Made by a program: the position numbers and the translations under genes
DNA from: Tachypleus tridentatus
Taxonomy: Eukaryota > Arthropoda > Merostomata > Xiphosura > Limulidae
NCBI RefSeq assembly: GCF_004210375.1
Contig: NC_134829.1
Coordinates: 53,932,107 to 53,996,106 of the forward strand
Reading direction: 5' to 3'
DNA length: 64,000 bases
Part shown: positions 10,390 to 22,430 of the stretch, piece after piece
How the letters are laid out: every line of letters begins with the position of its first letter
Numbering within the stretch: the stretch's first letter is position 1
Notes under the pieces: generated by a model
Seen by the model: the letters and a program-made list of their open reading frames with translations, nothing else
What the model was told of the DNA's origin: nothing
The model's database searches: none

Positions 10390-11990
10390 TAAGTCTTTAA
10401 CAATTACGTAAGAACATTGCTTCATTTGACAGAATTGTAATTAAAAAATAAACACTACACGCGCATTGTAATTATAAATGTCAGATATACAAAAGTTGAT
10501 AGTTTTCAGTGCTGTTACGAAACATTAATATAATACTCTGAGTGACATATGTGAATGTGTTTCGATAAATGTTTGTTCTGTATTTTAGATCTACTAAACT
10601 TGTAACAGAGAAGATCGTCCTAGCTGTGTTCTCTAGACACCAAATATTGTCTTTCATCTTTAGAAAGAAGTTACTTCAGTGTACATCGCCAGATACCAGA
10701 AATTAGTTCTTATCTAAACATGTTTCAGGAGACAGTGATCAAATTTCATAACTTTTGATACGTACAAGTAACATCATGTCTTATTCTACGAGTGATTATC
10801 TGATAATCTCAATTAATAAAACAGTTTTATTGCAGAAAATTTTCCACCTGTTCGTGTTTTAATTCAACAGATATCATCATAATACAATATAAAAAAAATT
10901 ATTGTTTGCCAGGTGGTAACACGATTTTCAGTAGAATTCAAATTAAGATAACATCATTTACAGTAAACTAATATTCTTATCAAAATTTTCCTGTTTAAAA
11001 ACATGTATTTCAAGAAAAGAACCAATAGAAATCGAAACTCCAAAAATGTAATTTTTAATTACAGATATCGAGAAATTGGTAAATCGTCAAATCTTCTGCT
11101 TCGCAAAGTTTAATCGAAAGTTTATCCTCTTTAGTTTCTCTGCTACCTACGTTATGAAAATCTTTGTTTTAAAAGTCTTTTACAATATAATATTAAATAT
11201 ATTTCACGATAGTTAATTAAGTTTCAATCAGCCTATGTTTCAATCTGGTGTTAATTTAAATGCTATTTTGTACCTGTCTTATTAAATTCAATCTTTATTT
11301 TCAAAACTATCTGATTAAAATAAACGCTATTTATGTAACTGAGATCTTCTGAATATACATGTCCACACAATATAAAATCTTACTACAATGAAAATGAAGT
11401 CAATTTCCATTTAAAGTTTATAAAACTATAAATTGAGTATACATAACCAGAAAAATGATTTGTATATTTTGTCCAAATAATATGTTACGTATTATAATTT
11501 ATCTCCCAAGAGTCTCCGATTTATTATGTTACGGTTTACGATTTCAAAGAGCCGGAAATTTGAATTCAGAAGTTATTTGTATGTCGATATGTATTAAATT
11601 TAGGATATTTGCCAACAAGTTTTATGTACATAATTTGCTTCCTTAACATAAATAAATTTGAATATACAAACAACAGTACAATTTTTAATTATTACAAATA
11701 TTGGTTTATATATAAGAATTTCACAAATTTACGAACAAGTCTTCTCTCTGGCCTATAGCTGAATATTTTATCTACTGTTCCTGACGAACGAATAATTCAA
11801 AGTTGATATTAATACAATTCACTTAGCGAGTAAGGTATCTTTTTCTGCTTACGCGGAAGTTTCTCCTCTGAAGTTATGCAATGTTTCCAGAGAAATACTA
11901 GCATTTCAAGTTAATTCCTGGTCAAATATCTGTAGCCTTCCGATTAATAACAGTTTATTTCAATTATAGCTTCCGAGGTTGGTGGAATAC
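10390..11990. other. no gene seen
   Basis: AT-rich intergenic sequence. Short open frames (for example 11455-11646) have no supporting start context, splice or composition signal. Confidence 0.5.
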
Positions 11991-12099
11991 TGTGTGTGTG
12001 TGTGTTTATTATAGCAAAGCCACATGGGGCTATCTGCTTAGTTCGAACCACTGATTTTAGTGTTGTAAATCTTTAGACTTACTGCTGTACTAGCGGGGG
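11991..12099 (-). repeat. SINE family 2
   Basis: Short tRNA-derived element: tail TATTATAGCAAAGCCACATGG with GGCTATCTGCT, then tRNA-like head ending ACTGCTGTACTAGCGGG. Flanking GTGGAATACT and GTAGAATACT look like an imperfect target duplication. Confidence 0.8.
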
Positions 12100-12580
12100 A
12101 CGTAGAATACTACGTCCAACACTATTAAACTGTCTCTTGGCGCGTCGATTTACGAACTTTTAGGATGAGGCTCTCGAAAGTTCCTTTAGCAAAAATATTC
12201 AAACATAAACTAGTGCTTCCGTAAAGCATATATTGATTCTTACACTCGAGAATCTTCTATAAATTTAGAGATCAAGAGGAACTTGGGTAATACACATTTA
12301 ACAATATAAGTTACGTACATTTCTAAATATATGTCAAACTGAAACAAACATAGATATTAAAATAATATTAAATACGTTACAAATATGGCTGAAACAATAA
12401 ATATAATTAGAATATGTAACAGTAGAAACATAATATAAAATTATATTTATTAATTCTATAATTTGTTATACGTTTTTTCTGTGAACAAATAGGAGCTTTA
12501 AGTTTTTTTATAATATTTGACAGTAAATATTTTAGTCTTTGATTCAAAGTTGTAATCAAAAATTGTTTATGAAAAAATAA

Positions 12581-12682
12581 ACTGTGTGAGTTAATTAATA
12601 GGATAATTTGTCACCAAACGTAATATAAAAAATAAAGTGTGTGAGTTTATTAATAGGAGAATTTGTCACCAAACGTAATATA
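12581..12682. repeat. 55-bp direct duplication
   Basis: Two adjacent copies of GTGTGAGTT...TTAATAGGA...ATTTGTCACCAAACGTAATATA with a 55-bp period. Confidence 0.9.
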
Positions 12683-12715
12683 GTATTGTATAATATCTGC
12701 AGTATTTATAATTTC

Positions 12716-12986
12716 GGCCCAGCGTGGGCAAGCGTGTTAAGGCATGTGACTCGTAATATGAGGGTCGCGGGTTCGCATCCCCGTCGCGTCGCGCCAACCA
12801 TGCTCGTTCTTTCAGCCGTGGGGGCGTTATAATGTGACGGTCAATCCCACTATGCGTTGATAAAACAGTATCTCAAGAGTTGGCGGTGGGTGGTGATGAC
12901 TATCTGCCTTCTCTCTAGTCTTACACTGCTAAATTAGGAACGGCTAGCACAGATAGCCCTCGAGTAGCTTTGTGCGAAATTCAAAA
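12716..12986 (+). repeat. SINE family 1, full length
   Basis: GGCCCAGCGTGGGCAAGCG head, Thr-type anticodon stem, CGTCGCGTCGCGCC duplication at the junction, complete body and GTGCGAAATTC end. Confidence 0.9.
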
Positions 12987-12989
12987 ACA

Positions 12990-13450
12990 TATTTTTTATA
13001 TTGATACTAGACCACGCACTAGCTCCATATTCAATAAATTATCTCATGCAACCTTAATAAATTTAGTTATTATTTTACTACTGCATCATCTCTGTTTAGT
13101 TTTTTTCAAAGCTAAATGTGCCTCAACATATTTTTAAAAGTGTATTAACGAGTTTTTCAATTTAATTTTCTATCAAATATTATGTTCGAATACTTTACAT
13201 TATCAACTGGTTTTAATGTTTACACTATATGACTTAATTTGGTATTTCTCCTGTGAAAAATAATAAATTTATTTTTCTCAGAATTTATAATTATTCTTTA
13301 TAAAATACAATAACATTCTAAGTCGATTAATACAGACTGAACTTTTTTATAATTATTAAGCAATGAGTAATTCAATATGTAATTTCATCTGCTTACTGTA
13401 CAAAATTAATAATTCTTTTACCTACTAGAGGACGCGGTATGTCATTAGAA
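12990..13450. other. no gene seen
   Basis: AT-rich spacer, nothing recognised. Confidence 0.5.
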
Positions 13451-13451
13451 A

Positions 13452-13573
13452 TGATTATGTGTGTTTTCTAATTGCAAAGCTACATCGGGCTATCTGCTGA
13501 GTCCACCAAGGAAAATCGAACCCCTGATTTTAGCTTTGTAAATCCGTAGACTTACGACTATACTAGCGGGATC
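13452..13573 (-). repeat. SINE family 2 with TSD
   Basis: GCAAAGCTACATCGGGCTATC tail core, GGAAAATCGAACCCCTGATT B-box region and head end ACTATACTAGCGGG. Flanks ATGTCATTAGAAA and ATATCATTAGAAA form a 13-bp target duplication with one mismatch. Confidence 0.88.
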
Positions 13574-13640
13574 ATATCATTAGAAAAGAGATAAAATAAC
13601 AAAGAACTCAAAATGATTTATTCTGGAACCCCTACCTCTG

Positions 13641-13778
13641 GTATTTGACAAGATATGGTACAATGGATTAATTTATAAGATATTAGATTATTTTAGTTTG
13701 TCGAATATATTAAGATAGATAGTTTTATCAAAAACGTAGATAATAAATTAATCCATTGTACCATATCTTGTCAAATAC
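13641..13778. repeat. perfect 36-bp inverted repeat, 66-bp loop
   Basis: Arms 13641-13676 (GTATTTGACAAGATATGGTA...) and 13743-13778 are exact reverse complements over 36 bp. No coding or tRNA-like content is present. It could be a foldback element or the ends of a very short MITE. Confidence 0.9.
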
Positions 13779-13799
13779 TTTTTCTGTATGAAGAAAAAT

Positions 13800-14960
13800 T
13801 GCTCACGTAGAATTTTTATAATTAAACCTATCAGTTATTGACTATAAGCCTTATCAAACGATAAGAAATCTGATGATTTTGTTTAGAACAAGATTAATAT
13901 GAATTAATTTTCTTTTCCGCTTTTTCTAAAGAAATTAATAATCTCTTATTTAAAATGTTCTCAAATATTTTAAGTAAACGACTTGTTAAACTAATTTGTT
14001 TATAATCAAAAGGAAAGATTTTCATTTTATTAAGTTTTAAAATAACTGCAATAACACTCAATTTCCGCATTTTTGGAATATATCATATTTAGGTGATAAA
14101 GTGAATAAATTAAAATTTTTGTATAATTCTCCTCTTCACAATTTTTCAGCACTGCCCGTTATCACATCAAGGGTGTTATGATATTTAATATCTTTAAAAT
14201 CCTCGATTTCTTTATCAGATGTAACATTTTTATTATTAAAATTTAATGTATGTTATCTCGGGTATTTTCAACTTGTTCATTAATATTTATAGGAAACAAA
14301 ACCTTTATTATTTCCTCATTATTTATTCTATTATTTAGATATCCATAACAGTTATTCTTAAAATTTGGATATTGTTAGCCGTTGTAATTCCAATTATCAT
14401 TTTTAAAGCAAAAAGGCCTTCTTTTGGTTAGTTTTTAACCTTTTAAATTAAATCAAAAGAAATTCTTTCACCAAAACTATCATTTAGATGATCTTTAATT
14501 TTTCCCAAAACTTGCTACTGTCATTTTTAAATCGAAATCCTTCCAAAAATTTTCAAATCTTTTACCTTTTATCCTTGATTAAAGTTTTAAACACCAGTTA
14601 TGAATTTGAACTACAATTCGTGTATTTCTTTTTTGACCAGTTTAACTACCTCTGTAAAGTTCCATTTAGGTTTTTCAGGATAGTATTATGGTATTCTAGA
14701 ATCAGCTGCCATCATAAAACCATTTCATATAATATTAATAGATTAATCTAATTATTCTTCACTTTCTACTAACTTAGAATTATATTTATCTAAATTTATT
14801 TTAAGAATTTCATAAAATGTCGGAAAACAAGTTCTACTAAAATTATATTTATCTCATAATTTACTTATGAGGTTTATAGTTTTCTGGATAACAGTACTTA
14901 CAGGTAAATGATCATAATTAAACTTAGGCCCAATTTCAAAACTACTAGTACGACAATAAT
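13800..14960 (-). mobile_element. old non-LTR (LINE) retrotransposon relic
   Basis: In broken minus-strand frames, residues like NYDHLPV (14901-14921) match the end of an AP-type endonuclease (SDHLPV). Further on, YKQISLTSRLLKIFE with ILNKRLL (about 13930-14007) matches the reverse transcriptase block usually written YRPISLTS...KIFE. Many stops and frame changes are present, and the polymerase palm with its YADD box is absent. It is an ancient, truncated LINE; clade not assigned (Jockey/I/CR1-like range). Confidence 0.65.
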
Positions 14961-15069
14961 ACTTAATGGTCATTAAAATAAAATTTGATTTGCTAATTAT
15001 ATTACGAAGGTTAATCATAATTTAAAGTGATTAAATTAAATGTATTTGTAATGTTTATCCAATAATTTC

Positions 15070-15201
15070 GCTTCCCGCTCGTACAGCGGGTATGTCACCG
15101 AATTTATAACGCTAAAATCAGGGGTTCGATTCCCCTCGGTGGGCTTAGCAGATAGCCCGATGTGGCTTTGTTATAAGAAAACCACACACAAACACATATC
15201 A
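15070..15201 (+). repeat. SINE family 2 with TSD
   Basis: CCCGCTCGTACAGCGG head, GGGGTTCGATTCCCC B-box region, tail core AGCAGATAGCCCGATGTGGC. AATAATTTC flanks both sides (15061-15069 and 15202-15210). Confidence 0.9.
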
Positions 15202-15209
15202 AATAATTT

Positions 15210-15985
15210 CTTATTCGGTTGTTTACAACAAAAGCTGCAAGTTTACTGTTAAAATTGACCCTAACTGATAAACTGTCTTTAATATTTAATTACTTTATCG
15301 AAAATATCATATTAAGAACTATTTCTTGACAATATATAAACATTTGCAATTTTAATATCATTAAACCCTGCATCTATTACTATATTTTCATTTTTGTTAG
15401 AATTTATAGATGTCACTAATTCTGATCTAACATGCAAGCATAAAGGTCTAACCAAGGACAGCGCTGAAAGTCGAAGACTTTTCCATAATAAAAAAAAAGA
15501 CCATACTTGTGCTTCCTTCCTAATATGACTATTAAAGCTACTCAAACAGTTTTGGTAAACAACAATAATATATTTATCTTTGGCAACTTATTTATACTGT
15601 AGAAGTGAGAATCATTATTTTTTTATATAGTTTTTTTAAATAGAAAATATTAGTGAAAAGTGTGATACTGAATTATGTATATCCATCAATAAATAATACA
15701 GCTGACCTTCAGAATATTTATATTCCAAAGTAATTTAATATGTAAATGAAATCATATTTTTCGTTCTACGATAGGCACAGCATGTCATAATCAACTAAAT
15801 CCATGGTAGCTTATTGTACCAGAGTTCCTTTAAATCGAACCACAAACCCTTTCCATGGATTTTCAACTTAATCTCCTGACACTTGTGAATAAATCGAGAC
15901 AAAATAGTCTTAAATGTATCATTGCGCCTCTTTAAAACAATTGCATAAAGTTAGTGTTAACCTTTGTATATAATTTCTTATCTTA
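15210..15985. other. no gene seen
   Basis: AT-rich. The minus-strand open frame at 15312-15545 lacks signal peptide, splice context or recognisable domain. Confidence 0.45.
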
Positions 15986-15989
15986 AGAG

Positions 15990-16120
15990 TTCGCCGCGCT
16001 GGTACAGCGTTAAGTCTACGGATTTATAACGTCAAAATAAGGGGTTCGATTACCCTCGGTGGACTCAACAGAAAGCTCAATGTGACTTTGCTATAAGAAA
16101 ACATACACACACACACATTT
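15990..16120 (+). repeat. SINE family 2
   Basis: GCCGCGCTGGTACAGCG head, GGGGTTCGATTACCC B-box region, then AGAAAGCTCAATGTGACTTT tail and CA repeats. Confidence 0.85.
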
Positions 16121-16454
16121 AAGAACAATAATCTAAACTTGGTGTTGTGTTTGCAATTCAAGAACATACCTTTAAACTTATTACTTAAACTTGACGTCAA
16201 ATCTCGTATTAAATTACTACGGTGTTATGTTTAACATATTAAAGTAACAATTTCAAGTTTCCATTTGATGTGAGTATTAGATTCAGTGTGTATATACACA
16301 CGTTTAAGTAACCACACTTAAATTCCGTCTAAATTTAATATTTTTAAAGTAGTAACCCAATTTCAATTTTATGTTTTAGGATATAATTATAACCTATAAC
16401 ATTACTCCGGAAAATAACCGGTACGTTACGAATTTAAATAAGACCTAGATTAGA

Positions 16455-16565
16455 CGGGATGTAGCACAAATAGCCAACGAATTTACAACGCTAAAATCCT
16501 AGATTAGATTTCCCGGGATGTACTTAGCACAAATAGCCAACTGTGTGGTGTTGTATTAAAAACCA
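16455..16565 (+). repeat. SINE family 2, rearranged fragment
   Basis: Partly duplicated pieces of the family: AATTTACAACGCTAAAATCC plus two copies of AGCACAAATAGCCAAC. Confidence 0.55.
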
Positions 16566-16995
16566 ACATAACGTGTGTCTGTGCGGGTGTATTGTATTTA
16601 TGTAGTGAACTGTGAATCATACTTTGTTCAAATTTCGCCACAACTTTGCCATTTTCTATATACAAAATTATAAACTTAGATTTTAATAACTGGTCAAATC
16701 ACTGAGATTTTTTTCCTGCTAATAAATGTTAAGTGTCCTATGTTTCCTTCAGAAATATGTCGTGTCCTTAATGCAGTCACTTGTATCAAAACAATGAAAT
16801 TACAGGTTCTAATTTACAAAACGTTTCATAGTTTACCCGATAATATTAAACACATTTAACATTCAGGCCAACAAAGATACTTCAGATGTCCTTATGTTAG
16901 AATTCTCAACCAAAAAGGAGATAAATATTATAAAACAACCCTGAAAAATGGTAAATACTTGTTCAGTTTTAAAAGTAAACTGATTTAACCTACAT
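16566..16995. other. no gene seen
   Basis: AT-rich spacer between SINE insertions. Confidence 0.5.
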
Positions 16996-17008
16996 GTATC
17001 AGCCTTTG

Positions 17009-17290
17009 GGCCTGGCATGGCCAAGCGCGTAAGGCGTGCGACTCGTAATCCGAGGGTCGCGGGTTCGCGCCCGCGTTGCGCTAAACATGCTCGCCCTCCC
17101 AGCCGTGGGGGCGTATAATGTGACGGTCAATCCCACTATTCGTTGGTAAAAGAGTAGCCCAAGAGTTGGCGGTGGGTGGTGATGACTAGCTGCCTTCCCT
17201 CTAGTCTTACACTGCTAAATTAGGGATGGCTAGCACAGATAGCCCTCGAGTAGCTTTGTGCGAAATTCCAAAAAACAAACAAACAAACAA
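17009..17290 (+). repeat. SINE family 1, full length with 11-bp TSD
   Basis: GGCCTGGCATGGCCAAGCG head to (CAAA)n tail. GTATCAGCCTT repeats at 16996-17006 and 17291-17301. Confidence 0.93.
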
Positions 17291-17518
17291 GTATCAGCCT
17301 TCTATTGAGTATATATAAACATTTGATTTTGATCGGTTATAGCCGACCACGTGCGATTTTCTCCACTTTACTAAAATGTTGTTTTATCTTTTCCAAGTTG
17401 GCATCTCATCAGACAGTATTAATTTAGGTTTGTAGTTTGGCTAGGTCTAGTAGAAGACTCTAGCTGTGACAGTTTGAAATTCATTTTATTTCAGAGTATA
17501 TATTTGTTACGATAAATG

Positions 17519-17798
17519 GTTTGTTTGTTTGTTTTTCAATTTTTTACAAAGCTAAAAGTGGACTATCTGTGCTAGCCGTCTCTAATTTTGCAGTGTAAGA
17601 CTAGAGAGAAGGCAGCTAGTCATCACCTCCCACCGCCAACTCTTAGGCTACTCTTTTACCAACGAATAGTGGGATTAACCGTAACGTTATAACGCTCCTA
17701 TAGCTGAAAGGGGGAGCATGTTTGGTGTGACGGAGATTCGAACCCGCGATACTCATATTACGAGTCGAGTGCCTTAACCACCTGGCCATGCCAGGACC
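17519..17798 (-). repeat. SINE family 1, full length with TSD
   Basis: Reverse-strand copy ending CTGGCCATGCCAGG. TAAATGGTTT flanks the right side at 17805-17814 and overlaps the left tail at 17513-17522. Confidence 0.88.
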
Positions 17799-18044
17799 TT
17801 ATGCTAAATGGTTTAGTAATGGAAATTAATAACCAAAATCATTCAAAAAAATACTTTATTTAAACGTCAAACCAGTAATTAAAGATTGGATTTAAGACTG
17901 TGATACCTACAACAATCACTATTAAAGTATGGTTGCCATGAAATGCTATAAAATAACAGTCGTCCTTGGAACCCGTTCTGCAATGGAGCCTGTGATGGAA
18001 GGAATACATAAGTTTTTCATTAAATATTAAACGTTTTGAATCTG

Positions 18045-18235
18045 AATAATCATTTCAAAATATAAGAAGATGAATTAGGACTAATTATAATTTTAATAAT
18101 TACTTCAAAATATAAAAAGATGAATTATAACTAATTATAATTTTAATAATTACTTCAAAATATCGAAAGTTGAATCTGTACTAATTATAGTTTTAATAAA
18201 CACTTCAAAATATAAAAGATGAATCAATAATAACC
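18045..18235. repeat. 50-bp tandem repeat, about 3.8 copies
   Basis: Units with ACTTCAAAATATAAAAAGAT and CTAATTATAATTTTAATAAT, exact 50-bp period, just 3' of glycine-rich gene C. Confidence 0.9.
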
Positions 18236-18349
18236 TAATGATTTTTTTCCCAAATTCGAAATTTTAATGCAAGAGGCAAAACAAATGAAAATTTAAGAAT
18301 TTTTGTTTCTGATTTTAAACAATCAAAATGGTGGACATTTGATTCTTGT

Positions 18350-18355
18350 TTTATT
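18350..18355 (-). promoter_or_regulatory. poly(A) signal of glycine-rich gene C
   Basis: AATAAA on the minus strand, 47 bases after the stop at 18402-18404. Confidence 0.75.
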
Positions 18356-18401
18356 GACTTCTGAATAAAAATTAAACCTTCGGATGATACCTACCTTTCT
18401 T

Positions 18402-19566
18402 TTAATCCCGCCAGTATGGTTTCCTTCGTCCAATACCACCTTTGCCGAATCCGCCTGTGCCAACAGTTCCACTGAAACCACCAGTGCCACCAAATCTACT
18501 CTGGCTCCCAAGTCTGCCAAACCCACCCGTGCTACCAACTCCACCACCAGCTTCAACTAGACCAAGAAGAGTAATTACCGTTCCACCACCACCACCACCA
18601 ACTCCTGCTCTACCAGTACCATAACCAAGACTTCCTGCTCCAACACCAGCATATCCACCACCACCACCTCCTCCTGTACCAATACCTCCATAACCACCTC
18701 CACCTATTCCTCCAGATCCTAGAGTAATAGGAATAGCAAGAAGTGCCAATCCTGCTCCACCACCACCAAATCCTCCAATACCACCTCCTACCCCTCCAAC
18801 ACCACCACCAAGTCCTCCAATACCACCTCCTACCCCTCCAACACCACCACCAAGTCCTCCAATACCATCTCCTACCCCTCCAACACCACCACCAAGTCCT
18901 CCAATACTACCTCCAAGTCCTCCAGCACCACCTCCTAGTCCTCCAACGCCTCCACCAAGTCCTCCAGCACCACCTCCAAGTTTTTTTCCGCCATATCCTG
19001 TAGCTTCCGCCTGAATATCTTGAGCCTCATCAGGTTTACTTTCAAGTTCACATGTGACTGAATATATGAAACTAAAGCAGAGAACAACACCAATCTGCAA
19101 CGTAAGAAAGTACACCTTTATGAAATGCACACCACATAATATTCGTGCTTGCTACGAATTATTGATAACATTTAGGCTTCAACAATTATTTATACAACGC
19201 GTTTGCTTCCCTAATGTGTTTTCTGCATTTTTCCTTTAAGTCGAGGGACTTGGAGCTGGTTAAACAATCTAAATTTTATTGTTTCTTTATTTTTAGAAGT
19301 ATCCATTGCGAGTAACATCTAATAAGCATTTTTAGTTACTGTTTCAGAAATAATAAAAGATGCTTACCTAGAATATTGCGTTTTCAACAGAATCAGGAAT
19401 TCAATATCTGTTTACACGCGAAAATTACTTCCATTTTAAACGAAGTCAATTGCAATACAACGTTGTTGTTGTGCGGTGCGAATTAAAATCGGTATGGATC
19501 ATAAACTTACATATTTCATGACATGTTACACCATGGTTTTAAAGCACTTACCTTAACGTTGACCAT
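18402..19566 (-). CDS. secreted glycine-rich protein C, two exons
   Basis: Coding exons 19552-19566 (ATG GTC AAC GTT AAG, donor GTAAGT) and 18402-19094 (after ACGTTGCAG), phase-0 intron of 457 bp, 235 aa. Joining gives the signal peptide MVNVK + IGVVLCFSFIYSVTC. The mature start ELESKPDEAQDIQAEATGYGG parallels TQDLRADATGYGG of protein B. The central part repeats GGLGGGVGGVGGGI, followed by ALLAIPITLGSG (about residues 122-133), Gly/Tyr stretches, TVITLLGLVEAG (about 177-188) and the C-terminus RRKPYWRD. It is the second intact family member, on the opposite strand to B and about 8 kb away. No catalytic motif, few charged residues in the core; a structural, adhesive or antimicrobial extracellular role is inferred only from composition. 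Confidence 0.88.
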
Positions 19567-19626
19567 AGTTGTTGACCAGCATACGATCCTGTTGATGAAT
19601 ATGTTTCGAATCTTAAAACAGACGTT

Positions 19627-19634
19627 TATTTATA
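19627..19634 (-). promoter_or_regulatory. TATA box of glycine-rich gene C
   Basis: TATAAATA on the minus strand, 60 bases before the ATG at 19566. Confidence 0.8.
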
Positions 19635-19639
19635 CTGAT

Positions 19640-20990
19640 TTCATTTCTATTCTAAAACATAAAAAATATTCGAGTACGACAAATGGTTTGTTTCGTACTT
19701 TATCTTTAAAGCAAACGTTTCTGAATTAGCTTGTTTTTACTTTGCAAGTAAAAATACACAGACAAAAGTGGTAAAAGGAGAGACTGAGAAATATATCCTC
19801 CAGAAGCTATGTTGTAATAGTAGAAGGATATGAAATGAAAAGTCTAAAAATTTGGAAATGTTTACTTATAGTTAAATATGGTCTTCAACAACTTGGAATA
19901 CTATTATTAATCTAAATATAACTCTCTTCTTATTTTCCTTTTAATATCTTCCTTTGTAAGGCGTTTTTAAAAGTCAAGTCATATTCACGAGTCTGTTAAA
20001 AAACTTTCAACTACTTAACGAGAGAGATTGTCGAACTTCCTCCGTTTTCATGTATATTAATATATGGTGAGTGCAACTTTGTAACATTTGTATCAACAAG
20101 GAAAAAGCTGAGAAACTAGAGTAATTATTACAGTAACTTGGTTATACTGTTTAGTTTAATTGACTGGTATGTGAATCTAATGCGTGCAGACAGATAAAGT
20201 GGCTTGTCATGTTCTTGTAACAATGTACTGTTACGGAAAAATTGAAATTCTCTGTGTTTTATGTTCCATGTATCAGCAAGGAATAGGGAACTATTGAGGC
20301 AACTTTCAAAGGCCTGGTTTGTTTCACGCTACAAGGCTGTTTCTTTACCTTTTTAGGCCTCCGAGTGGATTGAGTTTGGTAAATATTACAAATTAAGCTA
20401 TTAACTGTCCCATTTTAAATTCGATTATCCATAGATATAAATGGATGAATTTGGCTAATTTAAGTCACGTGTTTCTTGTTCTTGTCTGCGTTGCCTTTCC
20501 TATAAAAATTGTTTGATGTTGATTTGGGGCTTATCACATTAACTCAATATCTTGATATCCTGTCTCTATAGCTTTGATTTCTGATACTTAAACAGGTCAA
20601 TATGTTAACCATGACCTTTGGCACAAGAAACATTATATTGTGTGTATAACGGACGTTGTAATGTCCCAGTCTTAACTTAAAATGTCGTGGTAAATGTTTA
20701 TCCGAGTGTAAATATAAATGTCGATGGAGTGATTGGGTGAGAGGAGTGAGTTTAAGTGTTTATTACTTCTCGAAACTTTATCACTGATTAATAAATTAAT
20801 AAACGGTAATGATATGAAGACAAACATATATATATATACACATATGGTTTTAGTTTTGGTTGTTAACTAATGAAAGCTACAGTTTAAATAGTTAAATCTA
20901 TTAATCACACGAGTGATTACCTTCACGTTCTGTGTTATAACTTTTGTTTGAATAAAACATTGTTTAATAAGTAGAACACAGAAGATGGGA
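19640..20990. other. no gene seen
   Basis: AT-rich intergenic sequence, with a short TATA run near 20828-20838. No domain or repeat recognised. Confidence 0.5.
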
Positions 20991-20999
20991 ATGTGCAAA

Positions 21000-21455
21000 T
21001 AATATATTATTTTAATAAAGCCCAGTATTACAACTTGAGGGTAGCAGGTTAACTTAACGAAACGCTAAGTACATTATGTTGTTATATTTTCATGAACTCT
21101 TATTTTACAATTAAAGACCTGACAGTTGGAAGTTAACATAACGAAACGTTATGCACATACAATATTGTTCTATTTAATAAAACTCAATTTTACAATTAAA
21201 GACCTGACAGTTGGAAGTTAACATAACGAAACGTTATGCACATACAATATTGTTCCATTTAATAAAACCCAATTTTACAATTAAAGAGTCGAGAGTGGCC
21301 AGTTAACGAAACGATGTATACATATCATATTGTCCTATTTGATGAATCCCAATTTTGTAACTAAAGACTTGAAAGTGGCATGTCAGCTTAGCGAAATGTT
21401 ATGTACACATAATATTATTCTATTTTAACGAAACCCAGTTTTACAGCTAAAAACA
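21000..21455. repeat. 85-bp tandem repeat, about 5 copies
   Basis: Units with CAATTTTACAATTAAAGACC, GTTAACATAACGAAACGTTA and ATAATATTGTTCTATTT. The two central copies are nearly identical, the outer ones diverged. Confidence 0.88.
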
Positions 21456-21459
21456 AAAC

Positions 21460-22428
21460 CTAAAGTTTTCAAATTATCTTATACTAATGTTCTATATTAT
21501 GTTTTTTGTTTTAATAAACAATTGTTTAATAAATAAAAGCTGAAGAAATGAAAATTATCCTTCTCGAATCGTGTCCCTTGTATATTTAGCTCGAATAAAT
21601 AAATACTGTGTTACAATTAAATGATAGCCTAAGCTGTTAGGTGATAAAAGATATTTCAAAACGGAAATAAAACACATTTAGATTTATGGCAAACTTTAGT
21701 TACTGCTCTTAAAACACCATAATAAAAATTAATCGTTATTCAGATATAATTTTTTTCCTTTTCTAAAAGCAGAAGTAGAGACTTAATTACGTGAACAACA
21801 AGAAATGTTTTTGTTTACTCGTTGTAATAATGTGTATGTTCTAGTTGGCCCACGCTATTTCTATGTGTTCGTAAGCCAAAAGGAATAGAACTAATTCCTG
21901 AAAGTAAACAAAAAGACACACTAGAATCAGTGTGGTAAGAGTCAGGACAAAATGTCTGACTGTGATAAGTTTATCTTGTTTTCTTTTCCCTTTTCTTTTG
22001 TATCTAGAATCAGATTACTTCGAAACCCACAAAATAATATATTAAAATACTTCTATAGCAACATAATCATACAAACATCTAAAAAGTAATTTTCTATAAT
22101 TTTCTTCAAACTCTGCACTGAAGGAATATAAAGATAAACATGCGAAATGGGTCGTTTACCCCGAATGTTATTTGGTCATTAAGTAAGATCACACATAACG
22201 AATTCAAACATCCTCAGCTGATGGACAATAACCCCTTTATCTCCACCCAGATCGTGACTTACACAACCGTTTTTAGTACTTGGCATGACTCAAGGACCAG
22301 CAACAGTCATACGTCTAACAGTATTAGAACGAATGTGTGGTTTCTACAATCGCGAGTCTCTATCACAGTACATATTTGAAAATAAGTTTAGGTTTGGAAG
22401 GAACCTTACTGTTAAAAATCTCTGCGTA
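21460..22428. other. no gene seen
   Basis: AT-rich. Open frames at 22140-22482 overlap each other and show no coding support. Confidence 0.45.
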
Positions 22429-22430
22429 TA

